Shown: positions 22,830 to 36,395, counted from the first letter of the stretch. The stretch: 64,000 bases of DNA from Diphasiastrum complanatum (GCA_029204225.1 CM055092.1:98799742-98863741); one strand, 5' to 3'. Translations and numbers: made by a program. Notes: generated by a model not told the origin, from the sequence alone.

Positions 22830-24000
22830 TAAGTTAAAAATCACCCTAGACTACAAGGATGTTTCACTTAATCTCAAGAGAAGTTTACAAATTGCCTCAA
22901 AACATGTAAAAACATGATTTTTCACACTATGAGTAACAAACTCATTCTTGCTCTTACTAGATCCAAGAGCATACATTTGATGAGACAACCACTTTCTTTC
23001 AAAATGATTTGGAAACATATCTAAGCCATCAATGACAAGAAATATGTCCATATAATAGGCATCATACAAAACTAGTATTGCCTTACTTGAACTTTGAGAT
23101 GTAGAAATCTCAATAAACCAAGATGGTATATCAAATAATGGAAGAGAAGCAAAAGTGAATGTTGGAGTAGATACCACCTGAAACTTGCCCCTCTTTGCCA
23201 TGAAAAGTGAGCCACATAGACTCGGCCTTGACTCTTGAATATCTCCATAAAACCATGTGTTGAGAAGCCTCCTCCTCAAGCCTTGGCAAATCTCCATCAT
23301 ACACTTGGATTTTTGGTAGATTAGAAAATCCTACCATCATCCTCTAGATTGAGATTAGATCCTCCTTATTCCTTACTTTCAAATGAATGTTGACAAAGCA
23401 TATGGCTCTAAAGATCCCCAAAGTATCGACTATTGCAATCTTCATATCAAGCACCTTTGATACGAGATACCTCCAATTGAAGTCTTTAAGTAATAAGTCA
23501 CATGAAATAATAACTATCCATGTGTTTTTGCCAAAGCACCATCTTCATGAGCCTTACCATCTTGGAACACAGGTTGAGGTAGATTACTTGCCTTCTCCTC
23601 CTTGAGATGATCCAAGTTCCTCTTGGCCACACGTCCACAAGGATTAACATCAATCTTGAAATATTACCACATCTAGTCCCACTTGCTACCACATCACCAT
23701 CCCTCTTAAACTCTTTCTTCTTGTAACAATTAGAAGCAAAATACCCATTCTTACCACAAAAGTAGCACTTCGTGTTGGATTTGCAACTTGTTTGTGATGA
23801 CTCCTCATCACTCTCCTCCTTTGATTTGTCCTTCTTGAACTTTGACTTATATTTTTTTCTAAAAGAAGAGGAGGAAGAGTGATCATCATGATCCGAGTTA
23901 CCACCTTTGGACTATTTGCCTTTGCCTTTGCCTTTACCTTTGCCTTTGGATTTGCCTTTTGTGAAGAAAGCCTCTTCACCTTTGTTACATACCTATGTAA
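22830..24000 (-). mobile_element. Ty1/Copia relic: gag 3' part and downstream, second copy
   Basis: The minus strand around 23,990-23,690 holds a Lys/Gly-rich linker and the knuckle CYFCGKNGYFASNC of a Copia gag of a different lineage from the element at 21.7-22.8 kb. Downstream to 22,850 is a run of about 110 codons (contains YYMDIFLVIDGLDMFPNHFE) that I cannot place; by position it would follow the knuckle. Broken, no ends visible. Confidence 0.65.
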
Positions 24001-24049
24001 CTAGCAGTACTTCAGTGACCCCTATGTGTCCATTTAGTGTTGGGGGCTA

Positions 24050-24258
24050 AATGGCAACTTACCCTTGGATAAGGGGTACCCTTACGATTAAGGGTAGGTG
24101 CCTTTGGATAAGAGCAGACAAGTAACTATACCTTGGTCGGAGGTATGGAATCAAGTTACCCTTGAATAAGGGATACCCTAAGGATTAAGGGTATGTGCCT
24201 TTATATTAAGGTACTGGTGTCCTTGGATAAGGGTAGGTAGGTGTCTATGCCTTGGTCA
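24050..24258 (+). repeat. About 100-bp diverged tandem duplication
   Basis: Two units containing ttacccttgrataaggg, gattaagggta and ctatrccttggtc lie at 24,055-24,156 and 24,157-24,258, each with an internal short aagggta motif. This is not a telomere array: the motif is not in register. Confidence 0.75.
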
Positions 24259-24429
24259 GATGATCATGATGTCAAATTATTATGCTCTGACGAAATCGTT
24301 ATGTTCCAAAAATTTGTTGATGAAAAAAAAGCAATGTTATATATATTTGTGTGGTAGCAAAGATGAATGAATAATCGAACACTATGAAAAAGTGTATCAT
24401 TATTTCTCATATTATAATGTGAATATATG

Positions 24430-24502
24430 ATGACTATGTAAATATATAATTTGCATGATTGTGCATGACTATGTGAATATATAATTCGCATGATTGTGCA
24501 TA
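24430..24502 (+). repeat. 36-bp tandem duplication
   Basis: gactatgtraatatataatt then ygcatgattgtgcat occurs twice back to back. The flanking 24,502-25,129 is AT-rich and shows no gene, only a short (TA)n run at 24,932-24,951. Confidence 0.85.
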
Positions 24503-25129
24503 CTTGATTGTGATGAATTGCAATGTCAACATTGTGGACTGAGCAAACAAGCAAAGAAAGAATGTCAAAACCAAAAAGTATATATCTACAAATTTTTTTC
24601 TTATTTGAAAAGAAAAGTTATTTTGACCAAAGTGAAGATATGAAAATATTGTTTGAATATATAGATTTTCAGTATAGTAAGGATGTTTCAAAAGAAAATT
24701 ATTTTTTAAGCATATATAAATGATCAACGTATATTCACTAATTGTTTTATTTGGTCAATCAATTTTTGCTAGATCTTTAGTAAGATATAGATTGCAGTTG
24801 AAGCATTTGATTTAAAATGAATCAGAAGTGATTGCTAGATAGAACTCAAGATGAACTTGAAAAATACAAAAATCTATTATAAAGATGCAATAATTACATA
24901 AACTATTAATTTATCACGTCAATGGTTGTGATATATATATATATATATATTATTAATCATAACATGATTCAAATTCATCAGCCAGTACATCTTGCAACTC
25001 ATCTCCGCTTAGATGAATTTCATTATCAGTACTATAGTAATCGGACTCTCTCAATATTGTTGTTTGTGTCAGAATCATTTGATTCATTTATAGTATATTC
25101 TATAATATTTAAAAAACTTTGAGATATTT

Positions 25130-25640
25130 TTATATCCTCATCAACGTCCATGTTTGTGTTGTCAATATTCAAGTCTTCCATTTCATTCTCAATGTATGCA
25201 TTTTCAAATACATGTCTTGCGTGTGGCTAACTTGAACAACATACCACCACTTGTTGTTTAGTCGATCTGGTTGAAAAAATACCTGCACATTTAACAATGT
25301 TAAGTTAAAAAGTTTGTTCAAACAATGTCATGGAATTGCAATGAAATAGTGTATATTACTGATTATGATTGAAAAAAAATGGATGTCAAACTCATGTGAC
25401 ACACCTGTTCACAATGACAAGGCAACACAATGTGTTTGAAAAATCCATGCTTAATGTCTTGGTTGAATCGATAGCAGAAAATCCACTACAATCTCTGTTC
25501 ACGGTTGCATTTGACCCTTGATAATTGATTTTGAACCATTTCACATCAAACAAAAACTATTTACCATTTTCACCAAAATACACTTCATATATATCTTGAA
25601 TAATTCCTACATACTCATGCTCTCCAGAGATTGAACTTTG
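25130..25640 (-). pseudogene. CACTA (En/Spm) transposase, DUF4216 region with intron
   Basis: On the minus strand, HEYVGIIQDIYEVYFGENGK (from about 25,620) then FLFDVKWFKINY match the start of DUF4216, and KHIVLPCHCEQ its middle. A 122-base intron follows (25,404-25,283; CAG/gtgtgt ... tgtgcag/GT). The next exon reads VFFQPDRLNNKWWYVVQVSH, the end of the domain, then an acidic tail (DVDEDIKISQ in another frame). A stop and a frame change make it a relic. The domain is the C-terminal part of the TNP2-type transposase that cuts and pastes CACTA elements. Terminal CACTA repeats were not found. Confidence 0.75.
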
Positions 25641-26818
25641 GTCTCGTGCGCTACTCGGACTTTCTTGATTGAAAGATGCCTCACTTGATTGACTTCAAGG
25701 AATCCAACACCTTCTTTTTGCTCTTTCTTGAGATTTTAGACTCGTTTTCTCTCCAAAATATAGATTGGTGAGTTTTTTGGGTTTTTTGGTTGGTTGGTTT
25801 GGGTTTCAATCCCGTAGAAGCTATTCAAGGCCTCCTCTACCCTCTCAGACCTCCTCCCCTAGCTGTGAACAGTCCAAACACAAAAAAATATAGAAAACTA
25901 ACTCTAAACTCCCAAAAATCTACCTAAAACTACTCTAAAAAGCAAGAAATAGCTAAAATACAACTATACTAGTTAGTAAAAACCTATCCCCGACAACGGC
26001 GCCACTGTAGGGTCTTCGATCCGATGTAGTAGTACAGCTCCTCCCTGTCAACAAACGTTAGTTCACTGGATAGACACCTAACTATGCATAGATGCTACTT
26101 TTAGTTAGTTTCCTACTTTTTATCCAACTCTACCACCACTAACACTACTTCCACTAACTCTACTCCCCTAAACTACCTTCATCATAATTGTAGGTGAAAG
26201 GAAAGGGAAGATTAGAAGAGATTGAGAGAAGAGAAGAGAGAAAGAGAGAGATAGATGGTGAGAGTGGAGGTTAGCTCAAATGCTTCTTATGCTTGCTAAT
26301 GGAGAAACATTAACTATGACAACCAATCAACAAGAAAAATAGGAAGCAATGGAAACACAATCAAAAGCATTAGCAAATGAGGATGCTTCTCTCCAAAAAG
26401 TGGTAGAGTTTCCTCCTCCTCATTAAGCATGGAAACAAAGTATAAATGGTGCCTTTTTATAAAACGGGGAAGGCCCTTGCCCCAAAATCCTATTGGCTAA
26501 TATTTATATTGATCCTATTCATTCATCTTGGACCCAACTTGATCCAAAGGTCCACAAAAAGTACATTGGAAATCACAAGATTCATGTGAGTCCATAGTTG
26601 GACCCAACTCTAAGAAAAGTAAACTCTAAGTCTGAAATTGACTTTGGGCCTTAAGTTTTATTTTAATTACAATGATCCAAGTCTATTTTATTTTATTTAC
26701 AACTTAAGCTTGCGTGCTCATTGGGCCATGGGCTTATACACACAGGATGCCATGCTCTTGCAATACATTTTATTGGTCGATTTTATTTATTTACAATTCG
26801 TCGGGAATAACCCCAACA
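25641..26818 (-). mobile_element. Ty3/Gypsy 5' end: LTR, tRNA-Asp PBS and leader
   Basis: The LTR is 26,818-26,006 (TGTTGGGGTTATTCC to GACCCTACA), 813 bases. One base on is a PBS matching the 3' end of tRNA-Asp with one mismatch (25,986-26,004). The leader runs left and is lost against the CACTA relic at about 25,640. No gag or pol remains. A second piece of this LTR family is at 1,286. The LTR's outer end directly abuts the gag-like start of the Gypsy relic at 26,819. Confidence 0.8.
26006..26818 (-). repeat. LTR of the 26-kb Gypsy fragment
   Basis: TG...CA ends with the tRNA-Asp PBS inside, at 25,986-26,004. Its first 115 bases match 1,286-1,400. Confidence 0.8.
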
Positions 26819-29800
26819 TTCGAGATTTTTTTTTCAAAAGAATTCAAGAATCTTTGCAAAGAAGAGAATCTCGCTTCTTGAATTTTAATTATGAAAACCT
26901 ACTGGAAAACTCTCTTCCGGAAGCTTCTGCTGTAGCTGACTTAGGTTCTAAAGTTGCTAATCCAGTTCCAAAGCCTGATTCGAATCCAGTTCCAAAGCTG
27001 ATTATGGATGGCTTGGCTCCTCGCTTTACTTCAATCTCGAAGATCAAATATGATTATTTTAAAGGAACATCTTCATATCATGCTGACATTTACATTTCAC
27101 AGTTTGAGTCAATTGCTAACTTGAATAACCAAGGTGCTGATGCAGGCAAGTTGCGAATTTTTTCAGGTTTTCCGAGAAAGCAAGCCACACACATGGTACA
27201 GTCAAGTTGAACCAAGATGTGTTGTCACCTGGGTACTACTGAAAGATGCATTTTTAAACCATTTTTGAGAAATTGGTTATTTGTCCAAAATCCTTGGACG
27301 ACTTAATAATGTCCAGAAGAAAGAAAAAGAATTGCTTCAAATGTATACATGAAAAGTAGAGAATCTAATTGGAAAACTAACGGGTGTGTACCCTGTCACA
27401 ATGCAGATCGAGTGATTTTTGGAAAGTTAACCATCGAAAATTGACCGATACTGTAGACAAAGAGATATGACATCTTTAACAATAGTCATAGTAAGTGCTG
27501 AGAATTATGAGATTTCCAAGTTAGCACGTAATAGATGTTCTACCAAACGTACTCAAAAATCTAAGCATGACTCTAGTGACAGTGAAGATGAATCTAAATC
27601 TAAATCTAGTTTAAGTTTTTCCAATTCTGATTATGATTCTAGTGACTCATCAGACACAGAAGCCAATGATATCGATCGAAGAAAGAAACGAAAGTCTAAA
27701 TGAAAAGAAGATGGTAAAAACCATGAGGATAAGTCTTCAACTTCTAAAGTTGAAAAGCTTTGGAAAAGTAACATGGCTGACCTTAATAAGAAATTTAACG
27801 ATCTAAAAGTTCAGATTTCAGAAATTGCAAACAAGAGACTGAAAGCTTCTTCTTTGAACTCAGCACTTTGGTGTACGAAGTGTGGTACATCTAGACATTC
27901 TAAAGAAGAGTGTAGATATGTGAAGGTGAAATATGTCAAAGATCCTTCTCAGAAAGTCTTTTTATATATCAAGATGATGCAACTGCCAATTATGTTCAAG
28001 GTACTATAGTACCATTCCAACAAGGCAAACCAAAGTTTGCACCAAAGAGACACAACCCACCAGAATTTTTTGGTCCTTCTAGTTTGAATAAACCAGTTTC
28101 GGGAAACTGTTACAATTGTGGTGAACCTGGACACTTTTTGCTGAATTGTCCGTGGCTGCGAAAACCGATCAGATTTATTCCTTTGTATTCAAACTATAAG
28201 GAGCCAGACCACAAGTATTCGGACTGTCCACAACCATTGAAGCTACGTCCAAAGTACCAATATATTGCTACTACTGTAGATACGAAACTAAAATCTTCGG
28301 TTGATGTTGTTGTGCAGAAGGTTGATGTCATTGAAGCTAAACAGTCAACGCCAGTTGACCAATCTTGGCCTGGTGATGTCAACAAATTATTTAAAGTGAC
28401 TACAAGAAGCAAAAACTCCTCGAAATCTGACACGAAAGTACCTTCAAACAAACGAAGGAAGTCCTCGAAACAGAAATCTTCGACCAAAGCAAGAATTTGA
28501 TGATAAAAATCATTTGACAATAAGAATAAATCTGTGAAGTCAGCTATACGTGAGATTCATGGCCATATCCAGGCTAGTACGACGGAAAGTATAATTCTAT
28601 TTGATTCTACAGAGCTAATCGAACTTGAACCTAGAAAATATGTGCATGTTTCGAAGTCCCTTGGAGAGACTAGGTTAGCAGAATTTACTGAACTATTGAG
28701 AGAGTACCAAGAAAATACATCTTGGTCGCTCGATAATTTGAAAGGAATATCTCTGGAATTTGGTGAGCACAGCATTGATCTTATAGAATATGCACTTCCT
28801 GTTTGAGAGAGACGGTATCGTCTTAATCCAAAGTACTGTTCAATGGTAAAGGATGAACTCAACAAGCATCTTAAGGTAGATATTATCTATCCTGTCTTAA
28901 GTAGTGAATGGGTATCACCTATTGTTGTAGTTCCAAAGAAAAAGTCTAGCAAGATTCGGATTTGCTAGGATTTTCGGAAGCTGAATGATGCTACAAAGAA
29001 AGGTCACCATCCATTACCTTTCACAAAATCTATTTTAGACCAAGTCGGTGCACGAGAACATTACAATTTCTATTATGGCTTATCTGGTTATAATCAAGTC
29101 AGATTGGAGTAAGGAAGGAGGATCGACCAAAGACTACTTTTACTACTGATTGGGGCACTTATGCCTACAATAAAATTCCCTTCGGTCTTTGCAATGCACC
29201 AGTTACTTTCCATAGAATTACGATGCTGATTTTTTCTACTTTTCTAAGAACATTTTTCAAAATTTTCATTAATGATTTATGTGTTTACAGTAATATTAAG
29301 ACTCATAAACAGAAACTGAAGCTTACATTGCAAAGGTGTTGAGATACTTGTTTTTTCGGTATGAGAGAAGGTATACTTTTTCTGGGTCATAGAATATCCA
29401 GCAGAGGTATTGAAGTCGACAAAGATAAAGTCAAAGTTATCAAGAATCTGTTGATACCAAAGAATCTAAGTGAACTAAGGGTTTTATCAAAGATTTATCC
29501 AGAATCATGCCTATATTGCTACTATTTTAACGTAGTTACTTAAGAAGCAAGTTGCCTATATTTGGACGACATCACAACAGAGAGTATTCAAAAAATTGAT
29601 GGTCCAATTATGAGACCTCCTAACTATAGACAAAACTATTTCATTGTTATGTTGATGTGTCAGCATTTGGTATTGGTGTTTGTTTGAGCTTTAAGGATGA
29701 ATAGAAGAAAGACCATCCAATATACTATGCAAATCGCCAGCTTAGCTCCTCAAAGAAAAATTATTCGGCAACAAAAAGAGAAGCGCTTGGAATGATTTTT

Positions 29801-32470
29801 ACTGTAAAGAAATTTTGACTTTTGAATGAGCGAGATTGCTCACTGGGCCGATTGCTCCAAAAGTCGAACGAGGAAGCCCAAATTTTTGAGGATAATAATA
29901 AGGCGCTCCAAGCCAAATCTGCAGAATTGCAGAAGCATTTTGATTTGTTGACAACCAAATTCATAAGGTCAGGGCAAAAAAAGTGGCTCTACAGATCAAA
30001 CTTCATGATGAAGGCTTAAAGCGAATAAAGGCTGAAACTGCCTTGGAGCTATGCAGTAGCTCTAGTGTAACCTAGATAGATTCTTTGAAGCTGCAGTCTC
30101 TTTATGACCAAATGCTGGAGAATTTTTGAGTCGAGTATCTTATTCCGCTTGAAAACAACAAAGCACTTGTCGAGGAGGAACTTGCTGAGCTGTCAGCCGA
30201 AACGACTACTTGCTCCAAGCCAGATGCCACAAAGAGTATTCGCATGCCTTGGAGAAGATCGAAGAATTGACTAAGCAGCTCCAAGGAACCCGAACATGTA
30301 CAGGGGTAGCAGATCACCTAAAGTATGCTGCTGAGGCGTGTGTAAAAATTTCTGATCTACAAAAGGAAGTACAAGACTTCAAAGAACAGCTCAAAGACCA
30401 TAAGCTCACTACAGATATCCACAGGTAGGACATCGCAGAAGCATAGCCTAATCCAAAGCGATAGAAGAGAAATCAGTCAAAGGTATGAGCGAAATGGTTT
30501 CAAGTATTTTCTAAAAGATTTTGGAAATGGAGTCCATGCCATTTCAATGTGGAGTTACAATGGCATATGGATTATTTGATGCTACCAGGCTTAATAGGTT
30601 TGGCATTCGATGACTAGCAATTAGAATGAAACAAAGAGGACTTCTATTGTGGGACCAGTTAAGCATAGAGCAGAAAGGATGTCTATGCTGGGCCATAATC
30701 CAGGGTAAGTTCAAAGTTATTCCCTTTGGATCAGTCAAATTGTACATAGGGTCAACATTTTTGTATGCGCTGGAGTACATCCAAATCAAGGAGTACCCAG
30801 TTTTTGCGGCATAACGACTCGAAGCAAAAGTTTTGGAGGAAGCATGCATAGTTCAAGTTGTATTCACTAGAAGGCCGAGCAAATATCGAAGAATTTGATG
30901 ATGCAGGTCTGTTGTTGGATATTAACATGGCATATCCGGAGCTGTATAGTATCTACACCGCTTGGGAGAGGAATTTTTTCAATTATTTAGTGGAGTAAAA
31001 CATAATTTGAAAGACAGATCTAAATCCTGCGAATATAGAACATTTTGTACATATAATTTTTGCCCGTTTGGCACATTTGCAGCCAGAGTTATATTTTATG
31101 TTCAAAGTTTATTTGTCAAGTGTAAATATATTTAGTTCTCCTCTACTTTATTCGAACAATTTGTACTTAGTAAAGATTCTGAAGAAGATTTTTGGTTAGT
31201 ACAAGAATTGTTCGATGTCTCTCTACGTCTTGTAAGATTGTCGTCTTACGTCAACTTACCTATCGGGAGTTACACTAGAGCAAAAGAAGATGTATTGTTG
31301 CTCAAGTCAACATGAAACGACACTTGGATACAACATGAAGAGCTTAATACATGAAGGTTTTTCTTCTATATTGTGTTGTAGATTATTTGATGCCGAGTTT
31401 TGTATGTGATGATGCTTATTTTATGTCGCCGAAATATATTTTGAATCAATATTTGATTCTGAAATGTCAAATGACCATTTTCCAAACAACGAATGAAGAA
31501 ATATCTCTACATCTGACCTAACGAAAATCCTCGACACGAAATTATTCTTTTCTAAGAAATAGAAAAATCTCAAAACAAAGAATATATGTTCACGAGGACG
31601 TTTCACATTTAAGGAGGGGGATATGTGATACCGCATATTTGTATGCTTAATGAAAAATGACAATTTGTGCCTTAGGAATGAGGATATGTGCTAGACAACT
31701 ATATATTTTGAGGCGGTCTATACCATTGTTTCAAGTATAATTGTTAAGGACCTACCTTTTAGTTAAAGTCAAAACTCCTAAAATGAAACGACACTTGGAT
31801 ACGAAGCGAATCATCAACTGTGCAATTTATTTGTACTTGTAACTTATATGATAATTAGAATTTGTAAAGGGAGTGACGCACCAGGAATTCCTAGAGGTGT
31901 GTTTGTTTGTTCCATAGGTTATAAAACTAGACACTCTTCATTCTCACATTACAGAGAGAGAGAGAGAGAGAGTAATTGCATGTTTGAGATTGGAGAAATG
32001 AATAGAGCGATGAAGGTTACTCTTTCTGATTTCTATTCGATGCACTGCTGAGTGTGAGTGATTTCCAGTCTACAAGCAATCTCGTACACAGAACTTCAAT
32101 CATTCTTTGGTCAGACAATACTTTCTTTCATTGCAGTCGTTTGTTGTGTATTTGTAAAGTTGATCTAAAGAACTATCTTAAAGTTGCTTTGCCCGTATGA
32201 GCTAATACTTTGTGTTCAGCGTTCGAGTAACCCTTGGTGCAGTTTTCCACAGTTGCTGATAGAAAAATATGTATGTTGTGAAATGGTAGTCCCTGATTGA
32301 GGGACTGAGATATTGATCTGTATTCATGTTAGTAAAGAAGATAAATGTTTCTAACATATTCGCGAATTAATTGAGTTCTTTAACCGTAATTTGACTTTGG
32401 TTGTTGAGGACATAGTGGCTCAAAAATAAGATTAACATTTTGTCTATTCGTATGCACTAGCATCGAACAT
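26819..32470 (+). mobile_element. Old Ty3/Gypsy relic (Athila/Tat-like) with 3' LTR
   Basis: Same family as the young copies at 44.8-59.6 kb but much older. Parts in order: gag from 26,830 (SISKIKYDYFKGTSS), zinc-knuckle remnants near 27,870 and 28,105, RT near 28,800-29,300 (MPFGLCNAP-like and FIND-like blocks), an RNase H start near 29,640, then a coiled-coil extra-ORF region at 29,820-31,300 homologous to 44,780-46,000. A polypurine tract (aaggaggggg, 31,611-31,620) precedes the 3' LTR at 31,624. There is no 5' LTR, and integrase was not seen. Many breaks. Confidence 0.92.
31624..32470 (+). repeat. 3' LTR of the old Gypsy relic
   Basis: Starts TGTGATACCGC after the polypurine tract. It is collinear with the young LTR at 49,968-51,196: ggtcagaca, gttgtgta, gatagtccctg-like, gtttctaacatattcg, gttgttgaggac and aagattaac appear in the same order. 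The right end is set only by loss of similarity. Confidence 0.8.
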
Positions 32471-33180
32471 ATCACAGATCCTTAATTACATTGAATGTTT
32501 GTCACCTAATTAGGAAAGCCGTTGTACTTGGAAGTATATGGCTTTTGTGACAACTATACATAGTATATATACGGTCAACAAATCAGTATCATTGGCACGA
32601 TCTCTCACTTCGCATTTTACGTGAAGTGGTTTTCTCTCACTTTGCAAATTACGGAAAGTGCTGAAAACGTTCCTCGTTCAAAATAGATAACCTTCGGCAT
32701 TTTTCTCTCCTTTCGAGGTTTCTGCGAAAAAGTCGAAGGTGCCTTTAAACAAATTTTAAGGTGCCCTTAGAAAGTTGAAGGTGCCCTTAAAAGGACAAAG
32801 ATCTCTTTAACAGTTCAACTCTCTCGCTCTTTTTGGGAAAGTCAAAGATGCCCTTAAAAGTTGACGAAGGTGTCTTTAGCAGTTTAACCCTTAAAAATAG
32901 AGGACCTTCTGGAATTTTCTCTCTCTTTGCATTTCTCGAAAAATGTGAAAAAGTGCCGAAGGTAGTGAAAATAGTTAAACTGTTGAACTGTGAACAAGTT
33001 GACTTCTTAAAAAATAATTGAACGGAAGAAGTCAAAGGTAAGTGTCGCAGTTTTCGAAAAGTGTAAAAAATGCGAACTGTGACACTTCGTGTATTTTCTA
33101 CAGACTGTTCAAAAATTATGTAGATCTGCAAACTTGTTCTAAATGCAAGTTTTAGTTAGAATTAAAGTTAGAATCACTGT
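32471..33180. other. Possible old LTR debris; no gene
   Basis: Contains repeated gaaggtgccyttaaa motifs (about 32,735-32,880) that resemble the middle of the Copia LTR at 8,470-8,520 in the same orientation. It lies where a 3' LTR of the minus-strand Copia element at 33,180-36,394 would be expected, but it does not match that element's 5' LTR, so its parent is unclear. Confidence 0.35.
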
Positions 33181-36100
33181 GTGACTGTAAGTGGGTCCTG
33201 TCAGTGGATAAGGATCAGTTGGCCTCGCCAAAAGCTTTACTTAGTGGCTTTGTAAAGATATCGGCTGTCATTTCATCTGTGGGTATGAAGACTGTCTTCA
33301 GTATCTACTTCTCAACTAAGTCCCAAATCACATGATACTTGATAGCTATGTGCTTCGTTTTTGAGTGAAATACATGATCTTTTGAGATAGATTGCTGAAG
33401 TGTTATCCATTAACAAGATATAAGGTCTAGAACCAGATTCATCAAATATCTGTTTAATCCAGATCAGCATGTTTGCCATCTTGGCTGCTGCTACATATTC
33501 CGCTTCACAGGAAGATTGGGCTACTGCTGTTTTCTTCTTGCTAATTCAGAGTATGGCTATGCCAGATGCTAGAGTATAACCTCTTAAAATTCTTTTGCTA
33601 TCATTGTTCATGGATGCCCAGCTTGTGTCACTATAAGATTCGATGTAAAATCCAGCTTCCTTCAAATAACATAGTCCATAGTCTTTCATCCTCTGGAGAC
33701 ATTATAGTACTCTCTTTGTCAACTTCCAATGTAACGATCCTAGGTTTTGACTATATTGGCTCAACTTGTATACTACAAACTCTATATCAGGTTTGGTGTT
33801 GTCTGCTGGATATAACAATGATCCAATTAGCCTATGATAGGGTGTTTTGGCCATTCGTTCCTCTTCCTCGAGAGTCTGTGGACAATTTGTCTTGTTCAAT
33901 ATTGTTCCAAGTATCATGGGAGTATGCACACCTTTGCATTCGAGCATGTTGAATTCTTCAATGATCTTTTGAGTGTACTTTTGTTGGTGAAGATACAACT
34001 GACTACCTTCAAAGTCTCTCACGATATGTAAGCCTAGATAGATTTTAGCTTCTTCTAGGTTAGCCATCTCAAATATTTCAAAAATGTCTCTTTTGACATC
34101 TGAAATTAACTTATCTCTTCTTGAGAAGATAAGTGTGTCATCAACATAAAGAGCTAGAATAATTATTCCATTTTGGACATGCTTGATATAGACATTTGAT
34201 TCAGCAAATAGAGGTTTGAAGCCTATGGAACGTAGTGCTTCATCCTTCTTTCTATACCATTGTCTCACTGCTTGTTTGAGACCATAAATGCTTTTATTCA
34301 TGTGACATCCGTATCCTGGATATTCTTGGCTTAGTGGTTGGTCCATGAATAAGTCTTCTTCAAAATACGATTCTAAAGATAATTTGATGTATCCACTGCT
34401 TTTGCCCACAACTGTTTTGCTGCTTTCGTGTGAGCCATCATATATCTTGCAGCTTCCATTAGTGTATGATTCCTTCGTTCAGCTATTCCATTGTGTTGAG
34501 GTGTGTAAGATGCAATCTTCATATGCATAATATCTTGATCAGTACAATAAGCTTTAAATTCATTGGAAATGTACTCACCTCCACGATCTGTGCAAATTTG
34601 TTTCGACTTATTGCCTGTCTGCTTTTCAGCCCAATTCGTATACTCAACAAATTTCTCGAAAGTTTTAGATTTGGTACGAATAAAGTATACTACAGCAAAC
34701 TTGCTGAAGTCATCAATAAATGTTATGAAGAACTTTCCATCACCCAACGACAATGCTCCGAATGGTCCACAAATATAGGAATGCACAATTTTAAGTACCT
34801 TAGTTGCTTTATAAACATCCTTACTGAAAGGTGTTCTAGTCATCTTGCCTTTAAGACAGGATTCATAGGTAGTTCAAATATCTTTTTTCTTGATTTCGAC
34901 TCTTTGAATTCTCTGACTTTATTGGCTTGGTACAAGGCTTCCACGTTCATGTAACATAGCCTTTTGTGCCATAGTACATCTGTTGATTCCTGAGTTTGAT
35001 TAACTTGTTCGATTCTTGTTTGAATATTCAAGTGATATAAATTGTCTTCTCTGTTGCCTTTAGCAATGAGGTTATTAGAATCTTTCTCGAACAGTTTACA
35101 AGAGTTCTTTGTGAAGGTCACTAACATGCTTGTATTGACTATCTTAGAAACTGATGGAAGATCTTTATCAAGAGTAGGGACATAGAGAACTTCCTTCAGT
35201 TTCTTGTCTCTCTGATTTGTGTCTAGCCATAATACACCAGTTCCATCAACCACGTGTTTAGAACCATCTCCAAGTATAATGAATCTTGAATAGTTTGTCT
35301 TCTTGTACTCAGACAAAATTTGTTTCGAGGAAACAAAATGTGAGGTGGCTTCCAAATCAAGTACTACTTCTCTAATTGAATTAGATGAATAGAGCATAAA
35401 TCAGTACTAACATAAGCTGCTGAATTCCTTGTTGTCTTGTCTTCTGCTACTCTGGAGCATTCTGCTTTGTCTTCAAAATAGTTTGAATTTGAAGGTTTGC
35501 TTCGATTCTGCTCTTTTTTGTTTCTGGGATTCTGATAACAATCTATTGCTGCATGACCTCGTTTATGACAATGAATGCATTCAATCTTTGGATTTAGCCA
35601 ACACACTCTTTTGTGTGACCTGATCTTCTGCATCTGTTGCAATCTTCTTATCACCATAATTCTTCTGTTGTTTTTCAAATTGTTGTTCATTAGTCTTAGA
35701 CTCATTCTTCTTAGAAGACTCCCTCTTAAACTTAGACTTCTTAGAGGATTTATTCTTCTGAATAAATAGAGTATTTTTTGAATCACCATTGTCTTCATAG
35801 CATTCACGAGTTTCTACTTTCTCCTTAACTCCGTCTATTGCTTTTTGAAGTGTCATTGTTGCATCATCTTTCGCCAATAAGGTTCAAGTTGTGTGGAATG
35901 ACCTAGGTAGGGCTTGAAGAAAATAACTAAGCTGTTTTTCCTTAGAAATTTCGTCCCACTGTAGGTAAGTTAATTGGTCTTCCAAGAACATGATCTAATT
36001 ACAAGATCGATTCTCATTCTTGGTTTGCAATTCTTCCCATAAATTCTTTGCGTTTGAAATTGATGTAAGATCTAGCATTATATTGTCATGCACTGAAGAC

Positions 36101-36394
36101 ACAATAATTGCTATAACTTTGTCATTTTTTAAACTCTATTCTCAAAGTTCTTTGCCAGGAGTAGCTTCTAGGTTCTCCTCAATGGATTCTATCCATTGCC
36201 ATAGACCTTCATCCTTCAACAAGAGTGAAGTCTTTAATTTCAAAACGAAGTAGTTTGAACCTTCTGGGTCCAAGATTGTAGTGATCTTAGCTTGATTATT
36301 GGTGATCGATGACATCTTTTAATTCTGAATAACCTCCAGATAGCGGCTTATTGATGGATGTATGAAAAATGCTGAGAGAGAAGCTCTGATACCA
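33180..36394 (-). mobile_element. Ty1/Copia element, nearly full domain order, broken
   Basis: Minus strand. The tRNA-Met PBS (TGGTATCAGAGC) is at 36,394-36,383. gag and zinc-knuckle region are at 36,300-35,400, protease and GAG-pre-integrase at 35,400-34,840 (WHKRLCYMNVEALYQANKV), integrase at 34,840-34,380 (IVHSYICGPFGALSLGDGKF; DRGGEYISNEF), RT at 34,400-33,700 (SIYGLKQAVRQWYRK; ALYVDDTLIFSRR), and an RNase H end at about 33,480-33,190. Several breaks. The 5' LTR lies to the right (36,396 on); a matching 3' LTR was not found. Confidence 0.92.
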
Positions 36395-36395
36395 C

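Noticed and set aside
22851-23300. Host enzyme gene of about 149 codons
   Set aside because: It sits downstream of a Copia zinc knuckle on the same strand and no catalytic motif is seen; Copia-derived sequence is likelier.
24055-24258. Telomere-like array (aagggta motifs)
   Set aside because: The motif is scattered inside a 100-bp duplication, not tandem and not the plant telomere unit in register.
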